This document shows positions 43,778 through 51,713 of a DNA stretch of 64,000 bases, piece after piece. The notes beneath the pieces were generated by a model that had not been told where the DNA came from, made no database searches, and saw nothing but the letters and a program-made list of their open reading frames with translations. The translations under genes were made by a program, and so were the position numbers. The DNA is from Nonomuraea maritima (GTDB lineage Bacteria > Actinomycetota > Actinomycetes > Streptosporangiales > Streptosporangiaceae): NCBI RefSeq assembly GCF_900100395.1, contig NZ_FNFB01000006.1, forward strand, positions 124,001 through 188,000, in the 5' to 3' direction. Numbering within the stretch: position 1 is the stretch's first letter; each line of letters opens with the position of its first letter.

Positions 43778-45073
43778 TCAAGCGGCGTCCACGCCACCGT
43801 CTATGACTTGTCCCGTCACGTCGGAGATGAGGATGTCCAGCGAGGTCTGAGCGGTGAGGACCGGAGACGAACCGGTATTGACGCAGTTGACCCGAATGCC
43901 GTCTGCGGCCCATTCGCGGGCAAGTGCCCGGGTCAGCGCGGCCACCGCGGCCCTGCACGATTCGTGCAGCGCCCCCGAACCTGGCGGCACCACCAGCAGC
44001 AGGCTCTCGCGCAGGTGGGGCCGGGCGGCGCGGGCCGCGTTGAGCGCCCCCAGGTGGACGGCGGCCACGGCGTCGGCGAGCAGTTCGCCGCCGACCCCCG
44101 CAAGGCCGCCCGCCGTGCCGCCTGCGTCTGCCGCGACGATGACGTGGTCCACGGGGCCGCCGTCGTCGAGCGCCTTGGCCACCGACGCGAACTCCTCCAC
44201 CCGTACGCCGTCGGCCGCCGACAGCGTACGCACCCCGGCGCCGCACGCCGCGGCCTGCCGTGCCACCTCGCCCGCCACCTCGGACCCGCCGAGCACCACG
44301 AGCGACCCGCCGGCGAGCGCGCCCCTGTCGCCCACCGGGACGGCGGCCGGCAGCCGGAACAGCAGGTCGGCGATGTGCAGGTCGGCCGGATGGGTGACCT
44401 TGATGTTGTGCTCGCTGCCCGGCACGAGGTGGATCGGCACGTCCGGCAGGTAGCGCAGCACCACGCCGCAGTCGTCGGTGGCGGGCCGGTCGGCGAAGCC
44501 CGGATCGGCCATCGCCCGCTCGTACGCCTCGCGGATCACCGACAGGCGGAAGCACTGCGGGGTCTGGCTGCGCCGCAGCCGCGACCGGTCGAGCACCTCA
44601 CCGATGACCTCGCCGCCACCGTCCGGCGCCGGCTCGGCCACGAGGACCGTGTCGGAGCTCGGGATCGCCACGTTGACGGCCGTACGGGTCCGCAGGGCCT
44701 CGACGCACGCGCTGATGATCTGCGGCTCCAGGAGCGGGCGTACGGCGTCGTGCAGGAGCACGTTGCACTCCTCGTCGCCCAGCGCCAGCAGCGCCCGCCA
44801 CGTGCTCTCGGTACGGCTCGCGCCGCCGTCGACGACCTTGCTCACCTTGCGGTAGCCGCCCTCGGCCACGATCTCGCGCACCCGGTCGGCGTAGCCGGGC
44901 GTCATCAGCACGACGATCTCGTCGATCTCGGGCGCTGCCTCGAACACCGCGAGCGAGTGCTCGATGATCGTCCGTCCGGCGACCTCGACGAGTTGCTTGG
45001 GCGTGGCGAGCCCGACCCGCTGCCCCACGCCGCCCGCGAGGAGCACCCCTACCGACCGCAGCCGTGAATCCAT
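43778..45073 (-). CDS. IspD-like cytidylyltransferase fused to a short-chain dehydrogenase
   Basis: A 431-residue fusion. Residues 1-230 are a CTP-using nucleotidyltransferase: VGVLLAGGVGQRVGLATPKQ, VVDGGASRTESTWRALL, LLHDAVRPLLEPQ and RSQTPQCFRLSVI. Residues about 240-431 are SDR-like. The layout matches CDP-ribitol synthases (TarI plus reductase, as in Haemophilus Bcs1/Acs1), which reduce ribulose-5-phosphate and then form CDP-ribitol for teichoic acid. In the SDR half the expected YxxxK is replaced by HESCR, and the Gly-rich motif is degenerate (VVLGGSEVAGEVA), so reduction may be lost. A role in isoprenoid MEP synthesis is possible but less likely given the neighbour. Confidence 0.88.
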   Translation of the reverse strand: MDSRLRSVGVLLAGGVGQRVGLATPKQLVEVAGRTIIEHSLAVFEAAPEIDEIVVLMTPGYADRVREIVAEGGYRKVSKVVDGGASRTESTWRALLALGDEECNVLLHDAVRPLLEPQIISACVEALRTRTAVNVAIPSSDTVLVAEPAPDGGGEVIGEVLDRSRLRRSQTPQCFRLSVIREAYERAMADPGFADRPATDDCGVVLRYLPDVPIHLVPGSEHNIKVTHPADLHIADLLFRLPAAVPVGDRGALAGGSLVVLGGSEVAGEVARQAAACGAGVRTLSAADGVRVEEFASVAKALDDGGPVDHVIVAADAGGTAGGLAGVGGELLADAVAAVHLGALNAARAARPHLRESLLLVVPPGSGALHESCRAAVAALTRALAREWAADGIRVNCVNTGSSPVLTAQTSLDILISDVTGQVIDGGVDAA

Positions 45074-45079
45074 ACGGGC

Positions 45080-45085
45080 AGCGTA
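45080..45085 (-). promoter_or_regulatory. Putative -10 element (TACGCT) for the cytidylyltransferase gene
   Basis: TACGCT on the minus strand, 6 nt, ATG. A second TACGCT (45122-45127) on the plus strand could drive the divergent CDP-alcohol phosphotransferase gene with a 5' leader. Confidence 0.45.
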
Positions 45086-45184
45086 ACGGTGCCGTTCCGT
45101 GATATCGCGAGGACCGGTCGCTACGCTGTGCCTACGCACCCCCCAGTCCACGCGCTCCACCCCGACCGGGAGGAGAACCGCGCT

Positions 45185-46600
45185 TTGCCCGACTCACTGA
45201 CGCACGGCAGCACGACCACGTCGGCGGTGCTGCTCGCCACGACTCCCGCAGGAAAGCTCCTCAGCGGCGACGGCACCCTGTTCGACCGGCTGAACGACCA
45301 GCTCACGACGCTGCCCGTCCGTGACGTCCACGTGGTGCGCGAGGGCGGCCTCGGGGCCGACCTGCGCGGCGTCGCCGCGATCGCCCGCGCGGCCGGCGGC
45401 GCGCTCGCGCTGCTGCCCGCCGACCTGGTCGCCCACACCGAGGCGCTCGCCACGGTGCTCGAACACCCGGCCCGCGGCACCTGCGCGCTGGTCTCGCTCG
45501 ACGCCGCGGCCACGCCCACGCGCCCGCCCCTGCGCGTGGAGAGCGGCAAGGTCGTCACCGCGGGCAGCTCGTTCCACGCCGTGCCCGAGCCGAACGCCAC
45601 GTTCCGGGGCGTCCTCCAGGCAGGGGAGGCCGACCTGGCCTGCCTCGCCGACGTCGCCGAAGAGCTGGCCGAGCTCGCCGACGCGGGCAAGCTCGGCCCC
45701 GTCACACCGGTCGAGGCGGTCGACCTGCTGCTCGTGGGGCTCGTCAGATCGGGCGTCGCGGTGCGCGCGGCGAGCGTCGGACGCCTGCACGCCGACCGGG
45801 TGACCGGCCAGCTCGCCGCCGACGCCGCCGTCGCCCGGCTGGCCGAGGTCGACGAGGACGAGGTCAAGCTCGACGCGTGCGTCAAGGAGGACGACGGCTT
45901 CTTCGCCACCTTCTTCGTCTCCACCTGGACCCGCCACCTGATCACGTACCTGGTGCGGTTCAAGGTCACCCCGAACGCCGTCACCGGCTTCTCGGTCGCG
46001 CTGGCCCTGCTAGCGGCCCTCTGGTTCTCGGCCGGGGGGCAGGGCGCGCGGGTCGTGGGGGCGCTGCTGCTCTACCTGTCGTTCGCGCTCGACTGCCTCG
46101 ACGGGCAGCTCGCCCGCTACACCCGCATGTTCTCGCCGCTCGGAGCCTGGGCCGACGGCATGGGCGACCGCCTCAAGGAGTACGCCGTCTACGTCGGTCT
46201 CGCCATCGGGTACGGCGTCACGGGCATCTGGAACCTCGCCGCCGCCGCCATGATCCTCCAGGTCGTACGGCACGCCGTCGACTACACCTACGCCGGCGCG
46301 GTGGCCGACGCCGGCCGGGTCGGCGCGGCGTGGGGCAGGCCGGCGCGCTCTCTCCTGGAGTCGCGCGACCTGCGCGGCTCCCCGCCGGGCGTGCTGCGGT
46401 TCGCCCAGCGGCTCGAGCGCGACACGGTCGCGCGCTGGCTGAAGAAGGCCATCGTGCTGCCCATCGGCGAACGCATGGCGCTCATCGCCGTCACCGCCGC
46501 CGTCTGGAACGCGCGGGTCACGTTCCTCGCGCTGCTCGGCTGGGGCGCCGTGGCGGTCCTCTACCAACTGTCAGGACGGATCGCGAGGTCGGTACGGTGA
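45185..46600 (+). CDS. CDP-alcohol phosphotransferase with N-terminal nucleotidyltransferase-like domain
   Basis: A 471-residue membrane enzyme. The C-terminal 250 residues contain the complete CDP-alcohol phosphotransferase motif: DCLDGQLAR, then GAWADGMGD, with all four Asp. About six hydrophobic helices surround it. The N-terminal 230 residues look like a nucleotidyltransferase fold (SAVLLATTPAGKLLSGDG, ALALLPADLVAHTEAL) but lack the GxGxR...PK signature, so this part is probably inactive. The TTG start has GGAGGAG 9 nt upstream; an in-frame GTG at 45128 is an alternative. It is translationally coupled (GTGA) to the DUF5941 gene. The acceptor alcohol is unknown. Confidence 0.85.
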   Translation: MPDSLTHGSTTTSAVLLATTPAGKLLSGDGTLFDRLNDQLTTLPVRDVHVVREGGLGADLRGVAAIARAAGGALALLPADLVAHTEALATVLEHPARGTCALVSLDAAATPTRPPLRVESGKVVTAGSSFHAVPEPNATFRGVLQAGEADLACLADVAEELAELADAGKLGPVTPVEAVDLLLVGLVRSGVAVRAASVGRLHADRVTGQLAADAAVARLAEVDEDEVKLDACVKEDDGFFATFFVSTWTRHLITYLVRFKVTPNAVTGFSVALALLAALWFSAGGQGARVVGALLLYLSFALDCLDGQLARYTRMFSPLGAWADGMGDRLKEYAVYVGLAIGYGVTGIWNLAAAAMILQVVRHAVDYTYAGAVADAGRVGAAWGRPARSLLESRDLRGSPPGVLRFAQRLERDTVARWLKKAIVLPIGERMALIAVTAAVWNARVTFLALLGWGAVAVLYQLSGRIARSVR

Positions 46601-47232
46601 CCACCGTTCACATGACGCCCGTCCCCACCGGCACCGTGGTCGCCTACCGCGACGACGGGCCGCTCTCGCGGGCCATGGGCATGCTCGTGGCGGGGCAGCT
46701 CCCGCCGCTGCCGCCGGCGGTCGCCGGCACGTTCGTCACCGGGGTGCTGCTGGTCATCGGCGTGGCAGGGGCCGACGGGCTGGCGGTGTTCGCGCCCGCC
46801 GTGACGCTGCTGCTGGCCGGGCCGGGCAGCTCGCACCCCCACGACGGCCGGCTCGACTGGCTGGTGCCGCCGATCCTGCGCCTCATCGAGTACACCTTCA
46901 TCGCGGCCTGCGGCTTCGCCAACGGCGTGCCGCCCGTGCTGGTCTTCGTGCTGCTCGGCGCGCTCGCCTTCCACCACTACGACCTCGTCTACCGGCTGCG
47001 CCAGCGCGTCTACCCGCCGCCGTGGCTGGCCACGGCCGGGCTCGGCTGGGACGGCCGGATGATCGTCGTCTCGGTGTTCGCCCTCGCCGGCTGGCTGACC
47101 GGCGGATTCGTGCTGCTCGCGCTCTACCTGTGGGCGATGTTCGGCTGGGAGAGCCTCACGTGCTGGCTGGCCGCGCCCGCGACGGGCGTCGAGGCCGACA
47201 CGTCGGCCGCCGAGCCAGGAACGCAAGAGTAA
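46597..47232 (+). CDS. DUF5941-type membrane protein
   Basis: A 211-residue protein with four to five hydrophobic segments (VAGTFVTGVLLVIGVAG, FAPAVTLLLAGPG, LVFVLLGALAFHHYDLVYRL, MIVVSVFALAGWLTGGFVLL, LYLWAMFGWESL). It matches DUF5941, which in some actinobacteria is, to my recollection, the C-terminal part of a longer protein with the preceding CDP-alcohol domain; here the two are separate but coupled by GTGA. Function unknown; it is probably an obligate partner of that enzyme. Confidence 0.75.
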   Translation: MTTVHMTPVPTGTVVAYRDDGPLSRAMGMLVAGQLPPLPPAVAGTFVTGVLLVIGVAGADGLAVFAPAVTLLLAGPGSSHPHDGRLDWLVPPILRLIEYTFIAACGFANGVPPVLVFVLLGALAFHHYDLVYRLRQRVYPPPWLATAGLGWDGRMIVVSVFALAGWLTGGFVLLALYLWAMFGWESLTCWLAAPATGVEADTSAAEPGTQE

Positions 47233-47307
47233 CGGCGGATTACCCGCAGAAGTGCCAAAGGCGAATACTCTTTGGGCCTACAGAGACGCTCGACTGAGGA
47301 GTGCACG

Positions 47308-48042
47308 TTGCTGGGAATGGTGCTGGCCGCTGGGGCCGGACGACGCCTGCGGCCGTACACCGACACCTTGCCCAAGGCGCTGGTGCCGGTCGACGGTGAG
47401 ACCACGATCATGGACATCTCGCTGCGCAACCTGGCAGAGGTGGACCTGCGCGAGGTCGTGATCGTCGTCGGGTACGCGGCCCAGGCCGTGCACGAGCGCA
47501 AGGAGGAGCTGGAGAAGCGGCACGGCGTCAAGCTCACCCTCGTCCACAACGACAAGGCCGAGGAGTGGAACAACGCCTACTCCCTGTGGTGCGCCCGCGA
47601 CTACTTCGCCCAGGGCGTGCTGCTGGTCAACGGCGACACCGTGCACCCGGTCTCGGTCGAGAAGACGCTGCTGTCGGCCCCCGAGACGAGCGACGTCCTG
47701 CTGGCCGTCGACAACGTCAAGAAGCTGGCCGACGAAGAGATGAAGGTGACGCTCTCGCCCGAGGGCTCACTGCGGCGCATCACCAAGCTGATGGACCCGG
47801 CCGACGCGTACGGCGAGTACATCGGGGCCACGCTCATCCGGCCCGGCGCGGCCGAGCGCCTGGCCGACGCGCTGAAGGCGACGTACGAGCGCGACCCGCA
47901 GCTCTACTACGAGGACGGATACCAGGAGATGGTCGAGCGCGGCGAGGCCATCCACGTCGCTCCCATCGGCGAGGTCGACTGGGTCGAGGTGGACAACCAC
48001 GACGACCTGGCCAAGGCCCGCACGATCGCCGTCCGTTACTGA
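47308..48042 (+). CDS. Sugar/polyol-phosphate nucleotidyltransferase (NTP_transferase family)
   Basis: A 244-residue enzyme with the active nucleotide-binding motif LAAGAGRRLRPYTDTLPKAL, the loop VGYAAQAVHERKEELE and a metal Asp in LLVNGDTVHP. The C-terminal part has VDWVEVDNHDDLAKAR. It resembles LicC-type phosphocholine cytidylyltransferases and related CTP- or NTP-using enzymes. It probably activates a phosphorylated polyol for the CDP-alcohol phosphotransferases beside it. The TTG start follows GAGGAG. Four genes run on the same strand (45185-49857) with small gaps or overlaps. Confidence 0.88.
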   Translation: MLGMVLAAGAGRRLRPYTDTLPKALVPVDGETTIMDISLRNLAEVDLREVVIVVGYAAQAVHERKEELEKRHGVKLTLVHNDKAEEWNNAYSLWCARDYFAQGVLLVNGDTVHPVSVEKTLLSAPETSDVLLAVDNVKKLADEEMKVTLSPEGSLRRITKLMDPADAYGEYIGATLIRPGAAERLADALKATYERDPQLYYEDGYQEMVERGEAIHVAPIGEVDWVEVDNHDDLAKARTIAVRY

Positions 48043-48053
48043 AGGATGCGCGG

Positions 48054-49112
48054 ATGCCGCTTCTAGCCAGGATGCTTCCTGCCCCCCTCACCATGGACGT
48101 GAGACGCGGCGCGGTCGCGCAGCTCGGCGCTTTGCTCGCCGACAGCCGCGTCGCCACCTCCGGCCGGGTCGCCGTGGCCGTCGGTCCCGGCCAGGGCGAC
48201 CACATCGAAAGCCTGATCGCCCCCACCCTCGACGAGGCGGAGGTCTTCCGGGTCGCCGACGGCTCGGTCGACGCGGCCGTCTCGCTCGGCGCCGACCTGC
48301 GCAAGGGCGCCTACGAGGTCGTGGTGGGCGTCGGCGGCGGCAAGACCATCGACGCCACCAAGTACGCGGCCTCGCTCGCGGGCATCCCCATGGTGGCGGT
48401 CGCCACCAACCTGTCGCACGACGGCATCTGCTCTCCCACGGCCTCCCTCGTCTACGAGGGGGGCAAGGGCACGTTCGGGGTGCCGATGCCGCTCGCCATC
48501 CTGGTCGACCTCGACTTCGTGCACAACGCGCCGAAGTCGCTGGTCAGGGCCGGGGTGGGCGATGTGGTGAGCAACCTGTCGGCGATCGAAGACTGGCAGC
48601 TCGGCAACGTCGAGCGCGGCGAGCCCATCGACGGGCTGGCCTGCTCGATGTCGCGGACGGCCGCCGAGGCGCTGGTCGGGCGCACCGACTCCATCGAGTC
48701 CGACGCGTTCCTCACCGTACTGGCCGAATCGCTGATCCTGTCGGGCATGTCGATGGTCATCGCCGGGTCTTCGCGGCCCGCGAGCGGTGGAGATCATGAG
48801 ATCCTTCATGCCGTGGATCAGCTCTTCCCCGGCACCTCCAACCACGGCGAGCTCGCCGGCATCGGTGCCGCGTTCTGCTTCTTCCTGAGAGAGGACGAAG
48901 CCAGGGTCAAGCAGGTCGTCGACTGCCTGCGCCGGCACCAGCTGCCTGTCGTCCCCGGCGACATCGGGCTGAGCGGCGAGCAGTTCGCCGAAGCCGTCGC
49001 GCTTGCCCCGGCGACTCGTCCCGGCCGTTACACGATCCTCGAGCACCTGCGCATGCAGGACTCCGAGATCCGCGATCGGGTGGGGGACTATGTCCGGGCC
49101 TTCGGTAGCTGA
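48054..49112 (+). CDS. sn-Glycerol-1-phosphate dehydrogenase-like iron/zinc alcohol dehydrogenase
   Basis: A 352-residue enzyme. VVVGVGGGKTIDATKYAASL, MVAVATNLSHDGICSPTASL, the metal Asp in GVGDVVSN, and His residues in HEILHAVDQL and GTSNHGELAGIG match the archaeal G1P dehydrogenase/AraM family. Such enzymes reduce dihydroxyacetone phosphate to sn-glycerol-1-phosphate with NAD(P)H. GAAGGA is 7 nt before the ATG. It lies between a nucleotidyltransferase and a CDP-alcohol phosphotransferase, so G1P or a related polyol phosphate could be the substrate activated there. G1P is rare in bacteria, so substrate identity is uncertain. Confidence 0.85.
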   Translation: MPLLARMLPAPLTMDVRRGAVAQLGALLADSRVATSGRVAVAVGPGQGDHIESLIAPTLDEAEVFRVADGSVDAAVSLGADLRKGAYEVVVGVGGGKTIDATKYAASLAGIPMVAVATNLSHDGICSPTASLVYEGGKGTFGVPMPLAILVDLDFVHNAPKSLVRAGVGDVVSNLSAIEDWQLGNVERGEPIDGLACSMSRTAAEALVGRTDSIESDAFLTVLAESLILSGMSMVIAGSSRPASGGDHEILHAVDQLFPGTSNHGELAGIGAAFCFFLREDEARVKQVVDCLRRHQLPVVPGDIGLSGEQFAEAVALAPATRPGRYTILEHLRMQDSEIRDRVGDYVRAFGS

Positions 49113-49857
49113 GCTGCGGCGGGTGGCCCAGCCGGCCGGCCACCTCGAACGCAGGAACGGCGAACACTGGGCGGGCGTGCTCTACATGCGCCGCCTGTCC
49201 ATCTACGTGACCTGGTTCCTGACCAAGACCCCGATCACGCCCAACCAGCTCACCTGGCTCATGACCGTGGCGGGCGTCGTGTCCGGGGTGGTGCTGGCGC
49301 TGCCGGGGCTGTGGGCCGTGGTGCTCTCCGCCCTGCTCGTCCAGATCTACCTGCTGCTCGACTGCTCCGACGGCGAGCTGGCCCGCTGGACGGGCAAGAC
49401 GTCGCTGACCGGGGTCTACCTCGACCGGGTGGGCGCCTACTTCACCGAGGCGGCGCTGCTGGCCGGGCTCGGCTGGCGGGCGTCCGAGGTGCTGCCCGAC
49501 TGGTACACCGTGCTCGGCTTCGCCGCCGCGCTCGGCGCCATCCTGATCAAGGCCGAGACCGACCTCGTGGACGTCGCGCGCGCCAAGGGCGGGCTTTCGT
49601 CCGCGAGCGAGGCGTCCGTGGCGCAGTTCCGGTCCGGGCTGCTCGGGCTCGCCCGGCGGATCGTGGGGGCGACGAAGTTCCACCGCATCGTGCAGCCCGT
49701 CGAACTGTCGCTGCTCGCGCTGGTCGCGGCGGTGATCGACGCGGTGCGGGGCGACCTGATGGCGACCCGCGTGCTGGTGGTCGCCTGTGTGATCGCTGCC
49801 GGGGTGCAGACGGTGCTGCATCTCGTCAGCATCCTGGCCTCCCGGCGACTGGCGTGA
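49090..49857 (+). CDS. CDP-alcohol phosphotransferase with altered catalytic motif
   Basis: A 255-residue membrane enzyme with six hydrophobic segments. The motif reads LLLDCSDGELARW then TGVYLDRVGAYF: the first three Asp are conserved, but the position of the fourth (catalytic-base) Asp is Ala (DRVGA in place of DxxxD). The related gene at 45185 retains all four. Either this subfamily uses another base or it is a non-catalytic partner. The ATG lies 23 bp inside the end of the dehydrogenase gene, so the two are coupled. Confidence 0.82.
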   Translation: MSGPSVAELRRVAQPAGHLERRNGEHWAGVLYMRRLSIYVTWFLTKTPITPNQLTWLMTVAGVVSGVVLALPGLWAVVLSALLVQIYLLLDCSDGELARWTGKTSLTGVYLDRVGAYFTEAALLAGLGWRASEVLPDWYTVLGFAAALGAILIKAETDLVDVARAKGGLSSASEASVAQFRSGLLGLARRIVGATKFHRIVQPVELSLLALVAAVIDAVRGDLMATRVLVVACVIAAGVQTVLHLVSILASRRLA

Positions 49858-49996
49858 TCGCGCGGGAACCGCGGGACGCCCTCGTCCGTCGTATTGATCG
49901 GACGTTCGGCGTTCGGTGGGGGTTCACTGCCGGTTCCGATACGCTTAGCTTCACCATCCAGACCATGCAGACCAGCAGACTCGGTGATCATGAAAG

Positions 49997-50002
49997 TATG
50001 CT
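49997..50002 (+). promoter_or_regulatory. Putative -10 element (TATGCT) for the GT2 gene
   Basis: TATGCT, 6 nt, GTG. It separates the GT2 gene from the preceding operon. Confidence 0.45.
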
Positions 50003-50008
50003 CCGCTC

Positions 50009-50923
50009 GTGTCCTCAACGCGTCAGGACGATGATTCGTTGAAGATCTCGTGCGTCATCCTCACCATGGGCAACCGGGTCGCGGAGCTGAACCGGGCGGT
50101 CGAGTCCGCGCTCAACCAGGTCGACGGCGACGTCGAGGTGGTGATCGTTGGCAACGGAGCCGACGTGCCCGACCTGTCGGCGACGCCACCCGAGGGCTCG
50201 GCCGCGGTCGTGAAATCGATCCGGCTCGAGCAGAACACCGGCATCCCCGCCGGCCGTAACCGTGGCGTCGAGGAGTGCTCGGGAGACGTCGTGCTCTTCC
50301 TCGACGACGACGGCTGGTACGCCGACCGCAAACTGGTCTCCCACGTGCGCGAGCGGTTCGCCACCGAGCCCGACCTCGCGGTCATCTCCTTCCGGGTGAT
50401 GGACCCGGAGGGCGGCATCGGCCAGCGCCGCCACGTGCCGCGGCTGCGTGCCGGCGACCCTCAGCGCTCGTCACCGGTTACCACGTTCCTCGGCGGCGCC
50501 TCGGCGATCAGGCGTTCGGCGTTCCTCCAGGTGGGCGGCCTGCCGGAGAAGTTCTTCTACGCCCACGAGGAGACCGACCTGGCCTGGCGGCTGCTGGGCG
50601 AGGGCTACCGCATCGAGTACGACGCCGAGACGGTGATGTACCACCCGCAGGTGCCGCCGACCCGGCACGCCGACTTCTACCGGCTCAACGCCCGCAACCG
50701 GGTGTGGCTGGCCCGGCGCAACCTGCCCTGGCCGCTGGCCGTCCTCTACCTCGTCAACTGGGTGGTGCTGACGCTCGTCCGCGAGCGCGGCGCCGGGGGC
50801 GCGCTCAAGGCCTGGTTCACGGGCTTCGCCGAAGGGCTGCGCACGCCGGCGGGCGAGCGGCGGCCCATGGCGTGGGCGACCGCGTGGCGGATGGTCAAGC
50901 TGGGCCGTCCGCCGATCGTCTGA
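50009..50923 (+). CDS. Family 2 glycosyltransferase (rhamnosyltransferase-like)
   Basis: A 304-residue GT-A enzyme: CVILTMGNRVAELNRAVESA, NTGIPAGRNRGVEECSGDVV, the DXD-like LFLDDDGWYADRK, FLGGASAIRRSAFLQVGGLP and the ED motif in AHEETDLAWRLLGEGY. The N-terminal half resembles rhamnosyl- and mycolyl-cell-wall GT2s. It is convergent with the acetoacetate-decarboxylase-like gene, with one base between the stops. The sugar donor is unknown. Confidence 0.88.
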   Translation: MSSTRQDDDSLKISCVILTMGNRVAELNRAVESALNQVDGDVEVVIVGNGADVPDLSATPPEGSAAVVKSIRLEQNTGIPAGRNRGVEECSGDVVLFLDDDGWYADRKLVSHVRERFATEPDLAVISFRVMDPEGGIGQRRHVPRLRAGDPQRSSPVTTFLGGASAIRRSAFLQVGGLPEKFFYAHEETDLAWRLLGEGYRIEYDAETVMYHPQVPPTRHADFYRLNARNRVWLARRNLPWPLAVLYLVNWVVLTLVRERGAGGALKAWFTGFAEGLRTPAGERRPMAWATAWRMVKLGRPPIV

Positions 50924-50924
50924 G

Positions 50925-51641
50925 TCAGATCGCGTGGGCCTCGCCGAAGACCAGTTCGGCGTGGGAGATCGTGGCGGTGAACATCGCCCGCCGGGGCAGC
51001 CCCAGCTCGCTCAGCTCTTTGGCGATCGGGTGGTTGCCCAGGCGGATCAGCGCGCCGCCGGGGCGCGCCCGCGCGCCGCGCACGCGTACCGACCAGGGCA
51101 GGTGTCGGGTGACGCCGTCGCGGTGCGTGTAGACGTCGGGCGGCGCCATGGCCGTCAGGCCCGGCGCCGGCACACCTGGCCTGATCAGCAGGTCGAGCAC
51201 CAGCCTGCCGTCCTTGCGCAGCACGCACCGCTTGTACGGCGACCGCAGCCGCAGGTCGATGTCGGCCAGCTCCTTCGGGAACCCCCACAGCGCGCGCCCC
51301 GCCTCCAGGGTGAACTCCTGGTCGACGGGCAGCCAGTGCACGAACAGGCCCGCCTGCCGCAGGTCGGCCAGCCCCTGCTGGGAGCCGGTAACGCCCGGCC
51401 GGCGGACGAGGAACGCCATGCCGAACTCGTGGTAGGCGCCGAGGTCGCCGTCACGGTAGTCGACGAACAGCAGCGCGCAGACGGCCTTGCCGGGCAGCGC
51501 CTCCACCACGTCGAGCCCGGAGTAGGCGAGCACCGCGCGGGCGGCGTCGGCGCGTACCGGGTAGAAGGCGGCGCAGACCTCGGCGTCCCGCACCCGTACG
51601 GGCATGACCACCGTCCGGCCCTGGATGAGATGCGATGCCAT
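50925..51641 (-). CDS. Acetoacetate decarboxylase-family protein
   Basis: A 238-residue protein. AYHEFGMAFLVRRP and the Schiff-base lysine in LWGFPKELADIDLRL identify the ADC fold, and SHAELVFGEAHAI ends it. The second of the two lysines next to the active site in clostridial ADC is Glu here (PKE), so activity on acetoacetate is doubtful. Relatives act as aldolase-dehydratases or on other keto acids. It is monocistronic within an envelope locus, so its link to that locus is unclear. Confidence 0.8.
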   Translation of the reverse strand: MASHLIQGRTVVMPVRVRDAEVCAAFYPVRADAARAVLAYSGLDVVEALPGKAVCALLFVDYRDGDLGAYHEFGMAFLVRRPGVTGSQQGLADLRQAGLFVHWLPVDQEFTLEAGRALWGFPKELADIDLRLRSPYKRCVLRKDGRLVLDLLIRPGVPAPGLTAMAPPDVYTHRDGVTRHLPWSVRVRGARARPGGALIRLGNHPIAKELSELGLPRRAMFTATISHAELVFGEAHAI

Positions 51642-51713
51642 GTTCCCAGTACATCAACCTCCTGGCCGTGTCGCCATCTCCGCCCGGTGCTGTGTGGGTG
51701 AGCCGCGTCCTGC

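Noticed and set aside
43778..45073. Assignment of the IspD-like gene to the MEP isoprenoid pathway
   Set aside because: The fused SDR half and adjacent polyol-phosphate polymerase match CDP-ribitol synthase architecture better, although IspD activity cannot be excluded by sequence alone.
43778..49857. Phosphonate biosynthesis as an explanation for the nucleotidyltransferase, dehydrogenase and CDP-alcohol genes
   Set aside because: No PEP mutase or phosphonopyruvate decarboxylase gene occurs in the window, so a polyol-phosphate pathway fits better.
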